Source: Anaplasma phagocytophilum str. Webster
GTDB taxonomy: Bacteria; Pseudomonadota; Alphaproteobacteria; Rickettsiales; Anaplasmataceae
Length of the DNA stretch: 64,000 nucleotides
Assembly: GCF_000964685.1 (NCBI RefSeq)
Contig: NZ_LANS01000001.1
Location: 496,001-560,000, forward strand
Reading direction: 5' to 3'
In this document: piece by piece, positions 26,873 through 35,989 of the stretch
How positions within the stretch are numbered: the first letter of the stretch is position 1
Layout of the letters: each line of letters starts with the position of its first letter
The notes under the pieces: generated by a model
Database searches by the model: none
Seen by the model: the letters and a program-made list of their open reading frames with translations, nothing else
What the model was told of the DNA's origin: nothing
Position numbers and translations under genes: made by a program

Positions 26873-27189
26873 CTATGCTGTAAAAAAGACAAATAAATCA
26901 AGCTACTGTCCTTATTACGCTATTAGACATGATTATTGAGAGTTGCACCTCCTCAGAAGGTGAATAAAAAGACATACGGAGTTGCGTAATAGAAGAGATA
27001 TTGTATTTTGAGCTGTTAATGCAAGACTTCGCAGAATGCGAAAAATAATTCCGTGCGTTACGATCAAAACTATTCGCTATAGAGCACTATATGGTTACAC
27101 CTTATTGAATAAGGTACAGCCTGCAAGATAGTGGTCCCATATATCAAGTTGCTATAGCTAAAAGCCGCTATGTTCTGAAATCTGCAAAC
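26873..27189. other. Spacer upstream of the longest p44 fragment
   Basis: About 320 bases, AT-rich, no gene recognised. The last 50 bases share the TATGTTCTGA element also seen in the 13.7-kb and 22.0-kb p44 flanks. Confidence 0.4.
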
Positions 27190-27242
27190 CAAATCTAAGC
27201 ACCGCGGTTACTATTGGAAGTAAGCTATTATTAGGAAGCGTA

Positions 27243-28382
27243 ATGATGTCGATGGCTATAGTTATGGCTGGGAATGATGTCAGGGCTCATGATGACGTTA
27301 GCGCTTTGGATACTGGTGGTGCGGGATATTTCTATGTTGGCTTGGATTACAGTCCAGCGTTTAGCAAGATAAGAGATTTTAGTATAAGGGAGAGTAACGG
27401 AGAGACTAAGGCAGTATATCCATACTTAAAGGATGGAAAGAGTGTAAAGCTAGAGTCACACAAGTTTGACTGGAACACTCCTGATCCTCGGATTGGGTTT
27501 AAGGACAACATGCTTGTAGCTATGGAAGGCAGTGTTGGTTATGGTATTGGTGGTGCTAGGGTTGAGCTTGAGATTGGTTACGAGCGCTTCAAGACCAAGG
27601 GTATTAGAGATAGTGGTAGTAAGGAAGATGAAGCTGATACAGTATATCTACTAGCTAAGGAGTTAGCTTATGATGTTGTTACTGGACAAACTGATAAACT
27701 TACTGCTGCTCTTGCCAAGACCTCTGGGAAAGATATCGTTCAGTTTGCTAAGACTCTTGGAATTTCTCATTCCGAGATTGATAAGAAGGTTTGTGCGACT
27801 AAGAGCGGTGGCAGCGGTAGTAAATACGGTGAGTATGCTATTGAGACGGACAACAATTCGACAGGTGGAAACGGTAAGGTAGCCGTTTGTGGAGGACAAA
27901 ACACAAGCAACAGCAATGGAAGCACTGGGCAACAGTTTTTACGTGACTTTGTTAAAGGATCGCTGGAAGATGGTAGCAAGAACTGGCCAACATCGAAGCA
28001 TAAGGCTGGTACACCGGCCTCTGAAACTAACGACAACGCCAAAGCTGTCGCTGGAGACCTAACAAAGCTCACTTCTGACGAAAAAACCATAGTAGCAGGG
28101 TTACTAGCTAAAACTATTGAAGGTGGGGAGGTTGTTGAAATCAGGGCAGTTTCTTCTACTTCTGTGATGGTTAATGCTTGTTATGATCTTCTTAGTGAAG
28201 GTTTAGGTGTTGTTCCTTATGCCTGTGTTGGGCTCGGTGGTAACTTCGTGGGTGTTGTTGATGGGCATATCACTCCTAAGCTTGCTTATAGGTTAAAGGC
28301 TGGCTTGAGTTATCAGCTCTCTCCTGAAATCTCTGCGTTTGCGGGTGGCTTTTACCATCGTGTTGTGGGAGATGGTGTTTAA
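27243..28382 (+). pseudogene. Near-complete p44/msp2 gene, 3'-truncated
   Basis: A 379-codon frame with the P44 signal peptide (MMSMAIVMAGNDVRAHDDV), the full 5' conserved region from GGAGYFYVGLDYSPAFSKIR, a variable core with CATKSGGSGSK, NWPTS, and most of the 3' conserved region up to GGFYHRVVGDGV. There a TAA replaces the TAT of YDDLPAQ. The sequence continues as GATGATCTTCCGGCTCAAC for only 19 bases and then diverges. About 45 terminal residues are lost. Upstream of ATG the usual MRKGK-type start of expressed P44 is absent; the sequence instead matches the orphan at 5.2 kb. It is probably a donor. Confidence 0.88.
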
Positions 28383-28459
28383 GATGATCTTCCGGCTCAA
28401 CTGCCTATAAATCGATAGGTATATCAATATCCTATGCAATAACTCTTATTATTAAAAGG

Positions 28460-29135
28460 AAGACCAAGGGTATTAGAGATAGTGGTAGTAAGGAAGATGA
28501 AGCTGATACAGTATATCTACTAGCTAAGGAGTTAGCTTATGATGTTGTTACTGGACAAACTGATAAACTTACTGCTGCTCTTGCCAAGACCTCTGGGAAA
28601 GATATCGTTCAGTTTGCCAATGCTGTGAAAATTTCCAGCCCTGAAATTGATGGGAAGGTTTGTAGTGGGGATCATGCTGCTATAACTAAGGCTAAGGGGA
28701 AGAAGTATGTTGCGGAGTTGTCGACGACACACGGCAACGAGGAGACAACACAGTGTAGCGGTTTGGGAAATACGACGGGGGCGACAGGACCAAAGACGTT
28801 GAGTGGTTTTGTTAATACTGTGAAAGTCGGTGAAGGTAAAAACTGGCCTAGGGGACGAGGTAGTAATGGCAGCAGTCAAAACGTCGAGGGAGAACCTAAT
28901 AGTAATGCAAACGCTATGGCTAAAGACCTATTAGGTCTTAATCGTGATGAAAAAACCATAGTAGCAGGATTACTTGCTAAAACTATTGAAGGGGGAGAGG
29001 TTGTTGAGATCAGAGCTGTTTCTTCTACATCTGTAATGGTTAATGCTTGTTATGATCTTCTTAGTGAAGGTTTAGGTGTTGTTCCTTATGCTTGTGTTGG
29101 TTTAGGCGGTAACTTCGTTGGCGTGGTTGATGGCA
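28460..29135 (+). pseudogene. p44/msp2 donor fragment (5' part of a split copy)
   Basis: Homology begins in the middle of the 5' conserved region at AAGACCAAGGGTATTAGAG ([10 protein letters not shown]). It passes through [20 protein letters not shown], a unique core containing [22 protein letters not shown] in place of NWPTST, and the 3' flank to [12 protein letters not shown], ending at about 29135. The missing 3' end follows at 29389 after 253 unrelated bases. The open frame covers 28625-29164. Confidence 0.88.
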
Positions 29136-29388
29136 CGGAGCGGCGTTACACATTCCGTCCTTGACCTGAATACTCTAGTTAAGCACTAGGCGAAATTAGT
29201 GCTGGATCACTTACGCAACATACTACGATCAGCGATTCTCCATACTTAGTAGGTCCGTACAGTGGCTTTACGCTCTTACCCAGCATGAAAAATACTTGCT
29301 ATCTAGGAATCCTCCTCTAAAACTTTACAGAGGTTATCTGTACTTCGAGAGGAAGCTAATCTGTGGCTAATGAGGAGGGTGTTTAGAA
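29136..29388. other. 253-bp segment splitting a p44 copy
   Basis: Non-p44 DNA between GGTTGATGGC and CATCACTCCTAAGC. In complete copies these ends are joined as GTTGATGGGCATATCACTCC. No terminal repeats or transposase are visible. It may be an insertion, or two independently acquired fragments may have met here. Confidence 0.6.
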
Positions 29389-29629
29389 CATCACTCCTAA
29401 GCTTGCTTATGGGTTAAAGGCTGGGTTGAGTTATCAGCTCTCTCCTGAAATCTCGGCTTTTGCTGGGGGATTCTATCATCGCGTTGTTGGAGATGGCGTT
29501 TATGATGATCTGCCGGCTCAACGTCTTGTAGATGATACTAGTCAGGCGGGTCGTACTAAGGATACTGCTATTGCTAACTTATCCATGGCTTATGTCGGTG
29601 GGGAATTTGGTGTTAGGTTCGCTTTTTAA
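29389..29629 (+). pseudogene. p44/msp2 3' end fragment
   Basis: Encodes ITPKLAYGLKAGLSYQLSP and then the intact C-terminus YDDLPAQRLVDDTSQAGRTK to VRFAF. It carries only the 3' conserved barrel strands. Together with 28460-29135 it would rebuild all of p44 except the first 130 codons. Confidence 0.88.
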
Positions 29630-29639
29630 GTAATGGCAC

Positions 29640-30432
29640 CATTGAACCTAGATAAGCATTCCTTACTTTCCTTTAAGGTCTAAGGCTGGTTTAGTATACT
29701 TGAGTTTTAATGCTTCATGTTTTTATTGTGTTTAACTTTGAGTATAGTTCTCTAAGATGCTAGAAAGTTATACTCTTAAAATCTCTAAAATGTGAAAATA
29801 TATAACCGCGATGCTATAAGACATCTTTCAGCATGCAACAGCTCCAAAACAGCATAGTTATTCTTAGGGATTGGGATAATAGATAGTTTCAGCATACGCT
29901 ATTAGTACGTTACCTTCGAAATACGCAGGTAAGTACTCAAATTACACGTAAATCGCTAGGTATACCAATAGCTTGAGTAATAAATCTTTTATGAAAGCGG
30001 AGAACAAGGCTCGCGCATCACTGGTATATAAAACCGCTGGTATGCCAAGACACCATGACCATTGATAATGCTATGCATTACCCATGTCATGTAACAGCAT
30101 TAGGACATATAGAGGAAGTTACTGCATCACTTTTGACAGATTGCAGCGCAATTAACAGCGTATAAGCCACAATTACTTCTATGTAATCTAAACACTGATT
30201 CGAAAAGTCGCCACATACACGATTTACCTGGCTTGCGTATAAAGAAAATAATCAGGAGCTCTATCAAGCATGGAAAGCACGTACCACAGACATGACAAGC
30301 ACCACCTTCGTCCAATAATCAGAAGAAAAACTTCGTGATAATACGCAACGTACAACCCAGTTGCAGAGCTACAAGAAATTCCTTCTCACAAAAAACATAG
30401 GAGAGTTTTACCTCTTTTTGAAGAAATCTTAA
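29640..30432. other. Spacer between the p44 cluster and the acidic repeat gene
   Basis: About 790 bases, AT-rich and stop-rich in all frames. A 62-codon minus-strand frame at 30127-30315 is not supported by anything else. Nothing recognisable. Confidence 0.4.
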
Positions 30433-30476
30433 AGAAAAAGCATGGGGCACGGTCCAACACATCGAACCTTCCCCAT
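30433..30476 (-). terminator. Intrinsic terminator of the acidic repeat gene
   Basis: On the minus strand, ATGGGG and GCCCCAT form the outer stem with an inner GGT/ACC pairing, followed directly by a T-rich run (TTTTTCTTT). It lies 20-65 bases after the stop of the 30498-32234 gene. Confidence 0.7.
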
Positions 30477-30497
30477 ACTTTTCACGAGAAAGATATC

Positions 30498-32234
30498 CTA
30501 ATAACTTAGAACATCTTCATCGTCAGGATCCTTTAACGGCAAAGCAGTCGGAACATCTACTAACTCTTGCTGCATACCAGCATCAGCTTCTACAGATACT
30601 TCAACCTTCTCAACTTCTTCAGTTGCTTGTGTCTCTTGATCAGAGATTCCTGCTTCTTGCTGCATACCAGCATCAGCTTCTACAGATACTTCAGACTTCA
30701 GATCACCTTCAGTAACACCAAGAACTGTAGACTCAGGTTGTACTGGCGCAGAAACTTCAGGAGCTGATTCTAGTTGTTGCGCTTCTGGAGCAACTACCAC
30801 TTCTTGAAGCTTATTTTCTTCTAGTGATGGTACAATCGCTTCTGCAGCTTCAACACCAGGTAATTCTGCTTCAGCTACTACAGGTACTTGCGCTACAGGT
30901 TGCTCAAGATCTATCAAAGTACCTTCTTCTAGAATAACTTCTGGCTCTTCCGTTTTTGTTTCTACAGATACTTCAACCTTTTCAACTTCTTCAGTTGCTT
31001 GTGTCTCTTGATCAGAGATTCCTGCTTCTTGCTGCATACCAGCATCAGCTTCTACAGATACTTCAGACTTCAGATCACCTTCAGTAACACCAAGAACTGT
31101 AGACTCAGGTTGTGCTGGTGCAGAAACTTCAGGAGCTGATTCTAGTTGTTGCGCTTCTGGAGCAACTACCACTTCTTGAAGCTTATTTTCTTCTAGTGAT
31201 GGTACAATCGCTTCTGCAGCTTCAACACCAGGTAATTCTGCTTCAGCTACTACAGGTACTTGTGCTACAGGTTGCTCAAGATCTATCAAAGTATCTTCCT
31301 TTAGAAGAACTTCTGTTTCTTCTTTTACTTCTACAGGAGCTTCAGTTCCCTCTAGTGCTTCTGCAATTTCTTGCTCTTGTTGACCAGAGATTACTTCTTT
31401 TTGCGCTACATCAGCATTAGCTTCTACAGATACTTCAGACTTTAGATCACCTTCAGCAACACCAAGAACTGTAGACTCAGGTTGTGCTGGCGCAGAAACT
31501 TCAGGAGCTGATTCTAGTTGTTGCGCTTCTGGAGCAACTACCACTTCTTGAAGCTTATTTTCTTCTAGTGATGGTACAATCGCTTCTGCAGCTTCAACAC
31601 CAGGTAATTCTGCTTCAGCTACTACAGGTACTTGCGCTACAGGTTGCTCAAGATCTATCAAAGTACCTTCTTCCAGAATAACTTCTTGCTCTTCTGTCTC
31701 AACTTCTTCAATTGCTGGTGCTTCTTGATCTATTTCTTGTTCTTCTTGCGTATCTACACCCGACCCTGTTGCTGACTCAACTACACTAGGATCTACTGTT
31801 TGAGGTTCCTCTGCTGCACTCTTTTCTATCTTGAAAAACCTTACGACCGCTTTTTCTGGTGCGTTTATCAAGTACATACCTGTACCCTCTTCCTCTTGCA
31901 CCAGCGATAATGCCTCCACAACGGTAGTATAAACACCACCTTCAGCAGTAGCAGCTCTGCCCGCTTCTGCCTCTATAAAATACACCTTCCCTGGCAAATT
32001 ACCATGATGCATACCCGAAGCAACATCTCTACATGCCACATGCTCATCACCAACATATAAAACCAGTTCGCTCGGTCTCCACGTTCCCCGTACTACCCTA
32101 CACTTGTCATACGAGTACGCATTAGTGCTGGCATCTTTGTCACAAGCACATCCTTCGTAGTAGCCATCATCTCCACTGGAAATGGTTTCACTACCAATTC
32201 TGTAATCACTTAGCTCTATATCTATACCATACAT
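30498..32234 (-). CDS. Acidic 578-aa protein with three 124-residue repeats (candidate P100-type antigen)
   Basis: The N-terminal 150 residues look folded and contain several Cys (YYEGCACDKD, YDKCRVVRG, HVACRDVASG). From about residue 170 the protein is almost only Glu, Val, Ala, Pro and Gln. A 372-bp (124-aa) unit repeats three times; each unit carries GTLIDLEQPVAQVPVVAEAE or a close variant, and QLESAPEVSAP. The C-terminal unit has smaller internal repeats (SVEADAGMQQE). There is no signal peptide. AAAGGAGG lies 10 bases before ATG. Length and composition recall, from memory, the 100-kDa immunoreactive acidic protein (GE100) of the granulocytic agent, a family that migrates anomalously in gels. 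It may be a secreted effector; unproven. Confidence 0.85.
   Translation of the reverse strand: MYGIDIELSDYRIGSETISSGDDGYYEGCACDKDASTNAYSYDKCRVVRGTWRPSELVLYVGDEHVACRDVASGMHHGNLPGKVYFIEAEAGRAATAEGGVYTTVVEALSLVQEEEGTGMYLINAPEKAVVRFFKIEKSAAEEPQTVDPSVVESATGSGVDTQEEQEIDQEAPAIEEVETEEQEVILEEGTLIDLEQPVAQVPVVAEAELPGVEAAEAIVPSLEENKLQEVVVAPEAQQLESAPEVSAPAQPESTVLGVAEGDLKSEVSVEANADVAQKEVISGQQEQEIAEALEGTEAPVEVKEETEVLLKEDTLIDLEQPVAQVPVVAEAELPGVEAAEAIVPSLEENKLQEVVVAPEAQQLESAPEVSAPAQPESTVLGVTEGDLKSEVSVEADAGMQQEAGISDQETQATEEVEKVEVSVETKTEEPEVILEEGTLIDLEQPVAQVPVVAEAELPGVEAAEAIVPSLEENKLQEVVVAPEAQQLESAPEVSAPVQPESTVLGVTEGDLKSEVSVEADAGMQQEAGISDQETQATEEVEKVEVSVEADAGMQQELVDVPTALPLKDPDDEDVLSY
30873..31960. repeat. Three 372-bp tandem coding repeats
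   Basis: The element TGCTCAAGATCTATCAAAGT recurs at 30901, 31273 and 31645, giving an exact 372-bp spacing. Differences between units are mostly single substitutions, so length variation between strains is likely. Boundaries are approximate. Confidence 0.75.
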
Positions 32235-32689
32235 ATACGCAAATCCTCCTTTAATCCCTCTACGTTCACCAGCATTTGTTTAAGTGCTACACGATACACC
32301 TAAAGAGATGATATCTTGCACACCTATACATACAATATGCATATTTTACAACAACTTGCACAAATATCCGACCAACTAAGCACAAATAAGGACGATGATA
32401 ACAAGTATGCGAAGAAATCCCCTAAACCATATTGCCTACTATCCTCTAAAATACTATCAAGCTTTATCATGAGTGCTTTAGTTGCAAATTAGCAAATTGT
32501 TCAACGAAATCTAGCAATGCTGTTTCGCATTCGCAAACTTTCGTTTTTTTTCATCAGAGAGCTACATAGAGAAGTAATAGTTAATAAGCACATAACACCG
32601 TAGTTTTGAGAAAAATACTGGAAGCACAATTCTCGCGCTAGTTGGCGATATTACATATCTGGATATACAGTGATTAAGGTATAATTGCT
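32235..32689. other. Divergent regulatory region of the accessory island
   Basis: About 450 bases between the acidic repeat gene (minus) and the first MFDIF paralog (plus). Near its right end (about 32620-32660) is CACAATTCTCGCGCTAGTTGGCGAT, matching the left arm of the palindromic spacers downstream but without the matching right arm. Confidence 0.5.
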
Positions 32690-32716
32690 TTGCAAAATTG
32701 GAATAATTATTATAAA
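32690..32716 (+). promoter_or_regulatory. Putative promoter of paralog 1
   Basis: TTGCAA, 15 bases, TATAAA. The same arrangement precedes paralogs 4, 5 and 6. Confidence 0.5.
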
Positions 32717-32754
32717 GTTAAGGACTTTAAATCATGCACTGAAAAATCATACGT

Positions 32755-33186
32755 ATGTTTGATATATTTACCAATCCTACAATAACAACTGTGACTATAT
32801 CGTTTAATCCTGTGCTTTATCCTTATAGTGCCTTTTTTATGAATGATATATTGGTTGCTGTAGCTGAAATGTCAAACACATCCTGCAATTTAGGATTTGG
32901 TACCTTCTGTAATGACGTAGAACAACTCCGCACTTTCCGTCGCAATGTGTGCGTAGCAGTCACTAAGTATAGGACTAAAGCCTTAAACGCCGATAATGTA
33001 GCGCAATACCTTGAAGTTACAGAAACTGTTGAAGATGTTCATTCCCAAAACGCAAGTAAGCATATTTGTGATCTCATTGCTCATTTAGAGTTAAAGTCTG
33101 ATGCTGGTAACTACAAGATAGTTCCGACTTCTACAAAATGCTTAGTAACACTGAAGAGATTTTCAGGGCATAATGTCAAATTATAA
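32755..33186 (+). CDS. MFDIF-family paralog 1 (divergent member)
   Basis: A 143-aa protein, the most divergent of six tandem paralogs. It shares the start MFDIF, a Thr-rich strand (TITTVTISFN) and the C-terminal motif PTSTKCLVTLKRF with the others, but lacks the C-x-DFS-x-ENL box. It has no signal peptide or membrane segment. Function is unknown. The start ATG has only a weak ribosome site, unlike the GGAG-led paralogs downstream, so it may be a decaying copy. Confidence 0.65.
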   Translation: MFDIFTNPTITTVTISFNPVLYPYSAFFMNDILVAVAEMSNTSCNLGFGTFCNDVEQLRTFRRNVCVAVTKYRTKALNADNVAQYLEVTETVEDVHSQNASKHICDLIAHLELKSDAGNYKIVPTSTKCLVTLKRFSGHNVKL

Positions 33187-33318
33187 CATACTCAAAGCGC
33201 AGCTTTTGCGCGCTGATTGGCGAAATCACGCCAGCACAACGTCTCTAGTATATTTCTTTCATACTAGGGTGGTTACCGCACAGCCCAATACCTGAAATTA
33301 TACATTAAGAGGACGCAT

Positions 33319-33921
33319 ATGTTTGATATATTATTTAACGATACTGAAATCCCACCTGTTCCCAGGGAGTGTATCGAAAGATTTCAAGATGCACCAGGTT
33401 ATTGTGAAGACATTCTGAAGGAAGATTATCCATGGGATGCATATGCTGTGACAGCATCTGTGACCGCGGTATGCACTGAAGAAAATACACCTTGTTCAAG
33501 AGCATGTAGCGACTTTTCTATGAAAAATTTGCCATTGTCTAGCGTGAAGAGTGATAAACAAGATGCACTCACGGGCTATGAATACTACACTTTAGTATTT
33601 GATGATTTCGAACAGGTAGGTCACGAACTGCATGATCGCTCTTTAGTAGCGAAAGTTCAGAAAAACTCTGATGGCACTGATGTCAGCTTATCTGGTGCAA
33701 CTCTACATGAATTGATAGAAAGCGAGTCTATGCGATACGACGGATCTGCAAGAGTTGAAAATGCTTATTCAATGGAGAGGTACTTGCATATCGGTAAGCT
33801 CGAAGGTGATTTTAAACCTGTGCACGCCGGGGATGATAACAAGCTAGTGCTGACTTCTACCAGCGATTCTGCAAAATGTACAGTAACTGTAACATTAGAA
33901 AGGGTTCCTGCAGCCAAATAA
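33319..33921 (+). CDS. MFDIF-family paralog 2
   Basis: 200 aa, the longest member. It has the start MFDILFND, an added N-terminal segment of about 45 residues, then the shared box ACSDFSMKNLPL, the GYEYYTLVFDDFE strand, a helical middle (LHELIESESM), and the shared C-terminus LVLTSTSDSAKCTVTVTLER. The leader CCTGAAATTATACATTAAGAGGA precedes ATG. Soluble, no signal peptide. I do not recognise a function; from memory, Anaplasma-specific immunoreactive proteins of the HGE series are a possible match, unverified. Confidence 0.75.
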   Translation: MFDILFNDTEIPPVPRECIERFQDAPGYCEDILKEDYPWDAYAVTASVTAVCTEENTPCSRACSDFSMKNLPLSSVKSDKQDALTGYEYYTLVFDDFEQVGHELHDRSLVAKVQKNSDGTDVSLSGATLHELIESESMRYDGSARVENAYSMERYLHIGKLEGDFKPVHAGDDNKLVLTSTSDSAKCTVTVTLERVPAAK

Positions 33922-34006
33922 CCTGAGTGTTGAGATACATGTACAACGCAGTCTTCACGCTCGATTTTAATTAACACCTGAAATTATACATCGGAGAATT
34001 ATACAT

Positions 34007-34489
34007 ATGTTTGATATATTTAATGATGCTGTAGTAGCATCCGTATCTACTGCACCTACCGGAACGCATTTATCTTTTCCAGGTGCTTGCGGCGACTTTT
34101 CCTTGGAGAATTTGCCACTTATTAAGTCTCATTCTTTTGAATACGACCTTGTAACGGGTTATGAATACACCGTTTTGAGATTTGGTAGTGAAAAACAAGA
34201 AGATCAAAATTCTTCAACATACATGCTAGATGTCTTCTTTCGGAGAGTACCAGATAGCAATGATATAAGCTTGTATAGCGTAGAATGGGGTGAAGTGTTA
34301 TCTAATGCAAATACTGTGCACGAAAAACAGAGCGAGGATCTTCGTGAAAAAGGACGGAGCATGGCTATGTGTGGTCTCATGCCTGATTCAACAGTAGAAC
34401 AAGATGGGGCACTAGTGCTCACTTCTACTGGCCATGCTGCAAAATGTAAAGTAACCGTAACACTAAAAGTAGCCTCTGCGTCCGAATAA
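34007..34489 (+). CDS. MFDIF-family paralog 3
   Basis: 160 aa. The order is as in its neighbours: MFDIFNDAVVASVS, the box ACGDFSLENLPLI, GYEYTVLRFG, a central charged region (EWGEVLSNANTVHEKQSEDL) and LVLTSTGHAAKCKVTVTLK. It has the strong leader CACCTGAAATTATACATCGG with GGAGAA 8-13 bases before ATG. No TTGCAA promoter is visible in front of it, so it may be read through from paralog 2. Confidence 0.75.
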   Translation: MFDIFNDAVVASVSTAPTGTHLSFPGACGDFSLENLPLIKSHSFEYDLVTGYEYTVLRFGSEKQEDQNSSTYMLDVFFRRVPDSNDISLYSVEWGEVLSNANTVHEKQSEDLREKGRSMAMCGLMPDSTVEQDGALVLTSTGHAAKCKVTVTLKVASASE

Positions 34490-34526
34490 ACTGAGTGTTT
34501 AATTGTCGACACTTATAAGACAATTC

Positions 34527-34558
34527 TCGCGCTAGTAGGTGATGTTATGCTAGCGCGA
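34527..34558. repeat. Perfect 9-bp palindromic spacer A
   Basis: TCGCGCTAG and CTAGCGCGA separated by 14 bases (TAGGTGATGTTATG). It lies after the stop of paralog 3 and before the promoter of paralog 4. There is no T run, so it is not a classical terminator. Confidence 0.75.
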
Positions 34559-34582
34559 TGTGCAAATATTAGTATATTTACT

Positions 34583-34609
34583 TTGCAAAACTTGAGTGAT
34601 TCTTATACA
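34583..34609 (+). promoter_or_regulatory. Putative promoter of paralog 4
   Basis: TTGCAA, 15 bases, TATACA; near-identical to the promoter at 35235. If CTTTGC is used as the -35 the spacing becomes 17. Confidence 0.55.
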
Positions 34610-34647
34610 GTCTGGCACTTAAAATTATGCTCCGGAGAATCACATAT

Positions 34648-35148
34648 ATGTTCGATTCATTTAATGACTTTGCAACAGCATCTGTAACTATATCTTGTAA
34701 TAAGGAACATTCGTCTTTTCCAAGTTCCTACTGCGACTTTTCTGTAGAAAATTTACCGTTTATTAGAGCTACTCCAGTTGAAGCACACAACCTCACTGGT
34801 AATGAATCTTATGCTTTAACATTTGCTAACTCTGATCCGGAAGCGCCAAAGGTTGATGATTACTTTTTAGAGACCATTCTTGTTGAGCGCAAGGTAGGTA
34901 GGTCAGATGTAAATTTCTATAGCGCAACCTTGCACGAAGTAACAGTAAGAGATTCTGAAGCACACCAAAGCGAAGATAATGGCAAGAATGACAATGATGT
35001 TCATGCACGAGCAAGACAAATGTTTATAGCTGAACTAAAAGCTAATACGACATCAGAAAATGACGATACGCTAGTGCTTACTTCTGCAGAAAACTCCTCA
35101 AAATGTTCAGTAACCATAACACTGAAAAAAGCTTCTACATCCGCCTAG
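34648..35148 (+). CDS. MFDIF-family paralog 4
   Basis: 166 aa from ATG 34648, chosen because CCGGAGAA sits 9-16 bases upstream exactly as in the other paralogs; an upstream in-frame start would add seven residues. Shared features are MFDSFNDFATASVTIS, CDFSVENLPFIRAT, the NESYALTFANS strand, a charged helical middle with HEVTVRDSEAHQSED, and LVLTSAENSSKCSVTITLKK. Soluble, function unknown. Confidence 0.75.
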   Translation: MFDSFNDFATASVTISCNKEHSSFPSSYCDFSVENLPFIRATPVEAHNLTGNESYALTFANSDPEAPKVDDYFLETILVERKVGRSDVNFYSATLHEVTVRDSEAHQSEDNGKNDNDVHARARQMFIAELKANTTSENDDTLVLTSAENSSKCSVTITLKKASTSA

Positions 35149-35177
35149 ATTTAGCAAAGTACCTACAACACAATTTC

Positions 35178-35207
35178 CGCGCTAGTAGGCAATGTTCTGC
35201 TAGCGCG
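35178..35207. repeat. Perfect 8-bp palindromic spacer B
   Basis: CGCGCTAG and CTAGCGCG separated by 14 bases (TAGGCAATGTTCTG). Same position and loop length as spacer A. Confidence 0.75.
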
Positions 35208-35234
35208 ATATTCAAATATTAGTATAAATTTACT

Positions 35235-35261
35235 TTGCAAAACCTGAGTGATTATTATACA
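35235..35261 (+). promoter_or_regulatory. Putative promoter of paralog 5
   Basis: TTGCAA, 15 bases, TATACA, followed by the conserved leader CAGTCTGGCGCCTGAAATTA. Confidence 0.55.
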
Positions 35262-35299
35262 GTCTGGCGCCTGAAATTATGTTCAGGAGAAACACACAT

Positions 35300-35845
35300 A
35301 TGTTTGATATATTTAATGACTTTGCAACGGCATCTGTGACTATAACATCCTGCAATGCAGAACTTGCATCTTGTGCAGGTAACTGTAGCGACTTTTCTTT
35401 AAATGATATGCGTTTTGCAACAGCTAATGCCATATCACGTGACGATACAACAGGAAGCATATCCTACGATTTAGAATTTGGTGATTCTCACAGTAGCGAT
35501 GAACTAAACACTCTGGATCGCGATTTTCGCGTGGTAGTTATTAAACCCCAAAACGATAGCTCCGATATCAAACTGTCTCACATAACCCTGCGTGAAATTC
35601 TTACTAACAAACCAGCACTATACGTTTATAACGGGCCACCGGGAAGTATTAACGATGTTTGTGCACAGGAAAGACGGCAGTATGTTTCTGGTCTTATGGA
35701 GCAGTCGACATCAGAATACAATGAAAATGATGGTACGCTAGTGATCACTTCTACCAACACTCATTCAGGATGTGTAGTAAAAGTAACACTGCAAAAACCT
35801 AAATATCCAGACGACCATTGGTGGTGCCATTATTGTGAGGTGTAG
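35300..35845 (+). CDS. MFDIF-family paralog 5
   Basis: 181 aa from ATG 35300, chosen by the CAGGAGAA ribosome site. It carries MFDIFNDFATASVTITSCNA, the box CSDFSLNDM, SISYDLEFGDS, ITLREILTNK in the middle and LVITSTNTHSGCVVKVTLQK near the end. It adds a terminal KYPDDHWWCHYCEV with paired Cys and Trp that the other members lack, perhaps through stop-codon loss. Soluble, function unknown. Confidence 0.75.
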   Translation: MFDIFNDFATASVTITSCNAELASCAGNCSDFSLNDMRFATANAISRDDTTGSISYDLEFGDSHSSDELNTLDRDFRVVVIKPQNDSSDIKLSHITLREILTNKPALYVYNGPPGSINDVCAQERRQYVSGLMEQSTSEYNENDGTLVITSTNTHSGCVVKVTLQKPKYPDDHWWCHYCEV

Positions 35846-35866
35846 TACTATACCCATAACACAATT

Positions 35867-35898
35867 TCCGCGCTAGTAGGCATTATCACGCTGGTGCA
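35867..35898. repeat. Degenerate palindromic spacer C
   Basis: Left arm TTTCCGCGCTAGTAGGC is identical to spacer B. The right arm has decayed to CACGCTGGTGC, so pairing is imperfect. Confidence 0.6.
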
Positions 35899-35924
35899 AT
35901 ACGCCTAAATTAGGTAGATTTATT

Positions 35925-35951
35925 TTGCAAAATCGTCATGATTATTATATA
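35925..35951 (+). promoter_or_regulatory. Putative promoter of paralog 6
   Basis: TTGCAA, 15 bases, TATATA; the fourth instance of the same arrangement. Confidence 0.5.
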
Positions 35952-35989
35952 GTTGAGCACCTGAATTTATACACCGGAGAACGGTACAT

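Noticed and set aside
29136-29388. Insertion sequence
   Set aside because: Too short, with no transposase and no terminal inverted repeats.
31112-31681. Plus-strand Leu/Gln-rich frames
   Set aside because: They are shadows of the acidic repeat gene and repeat with its 372-bp unit.
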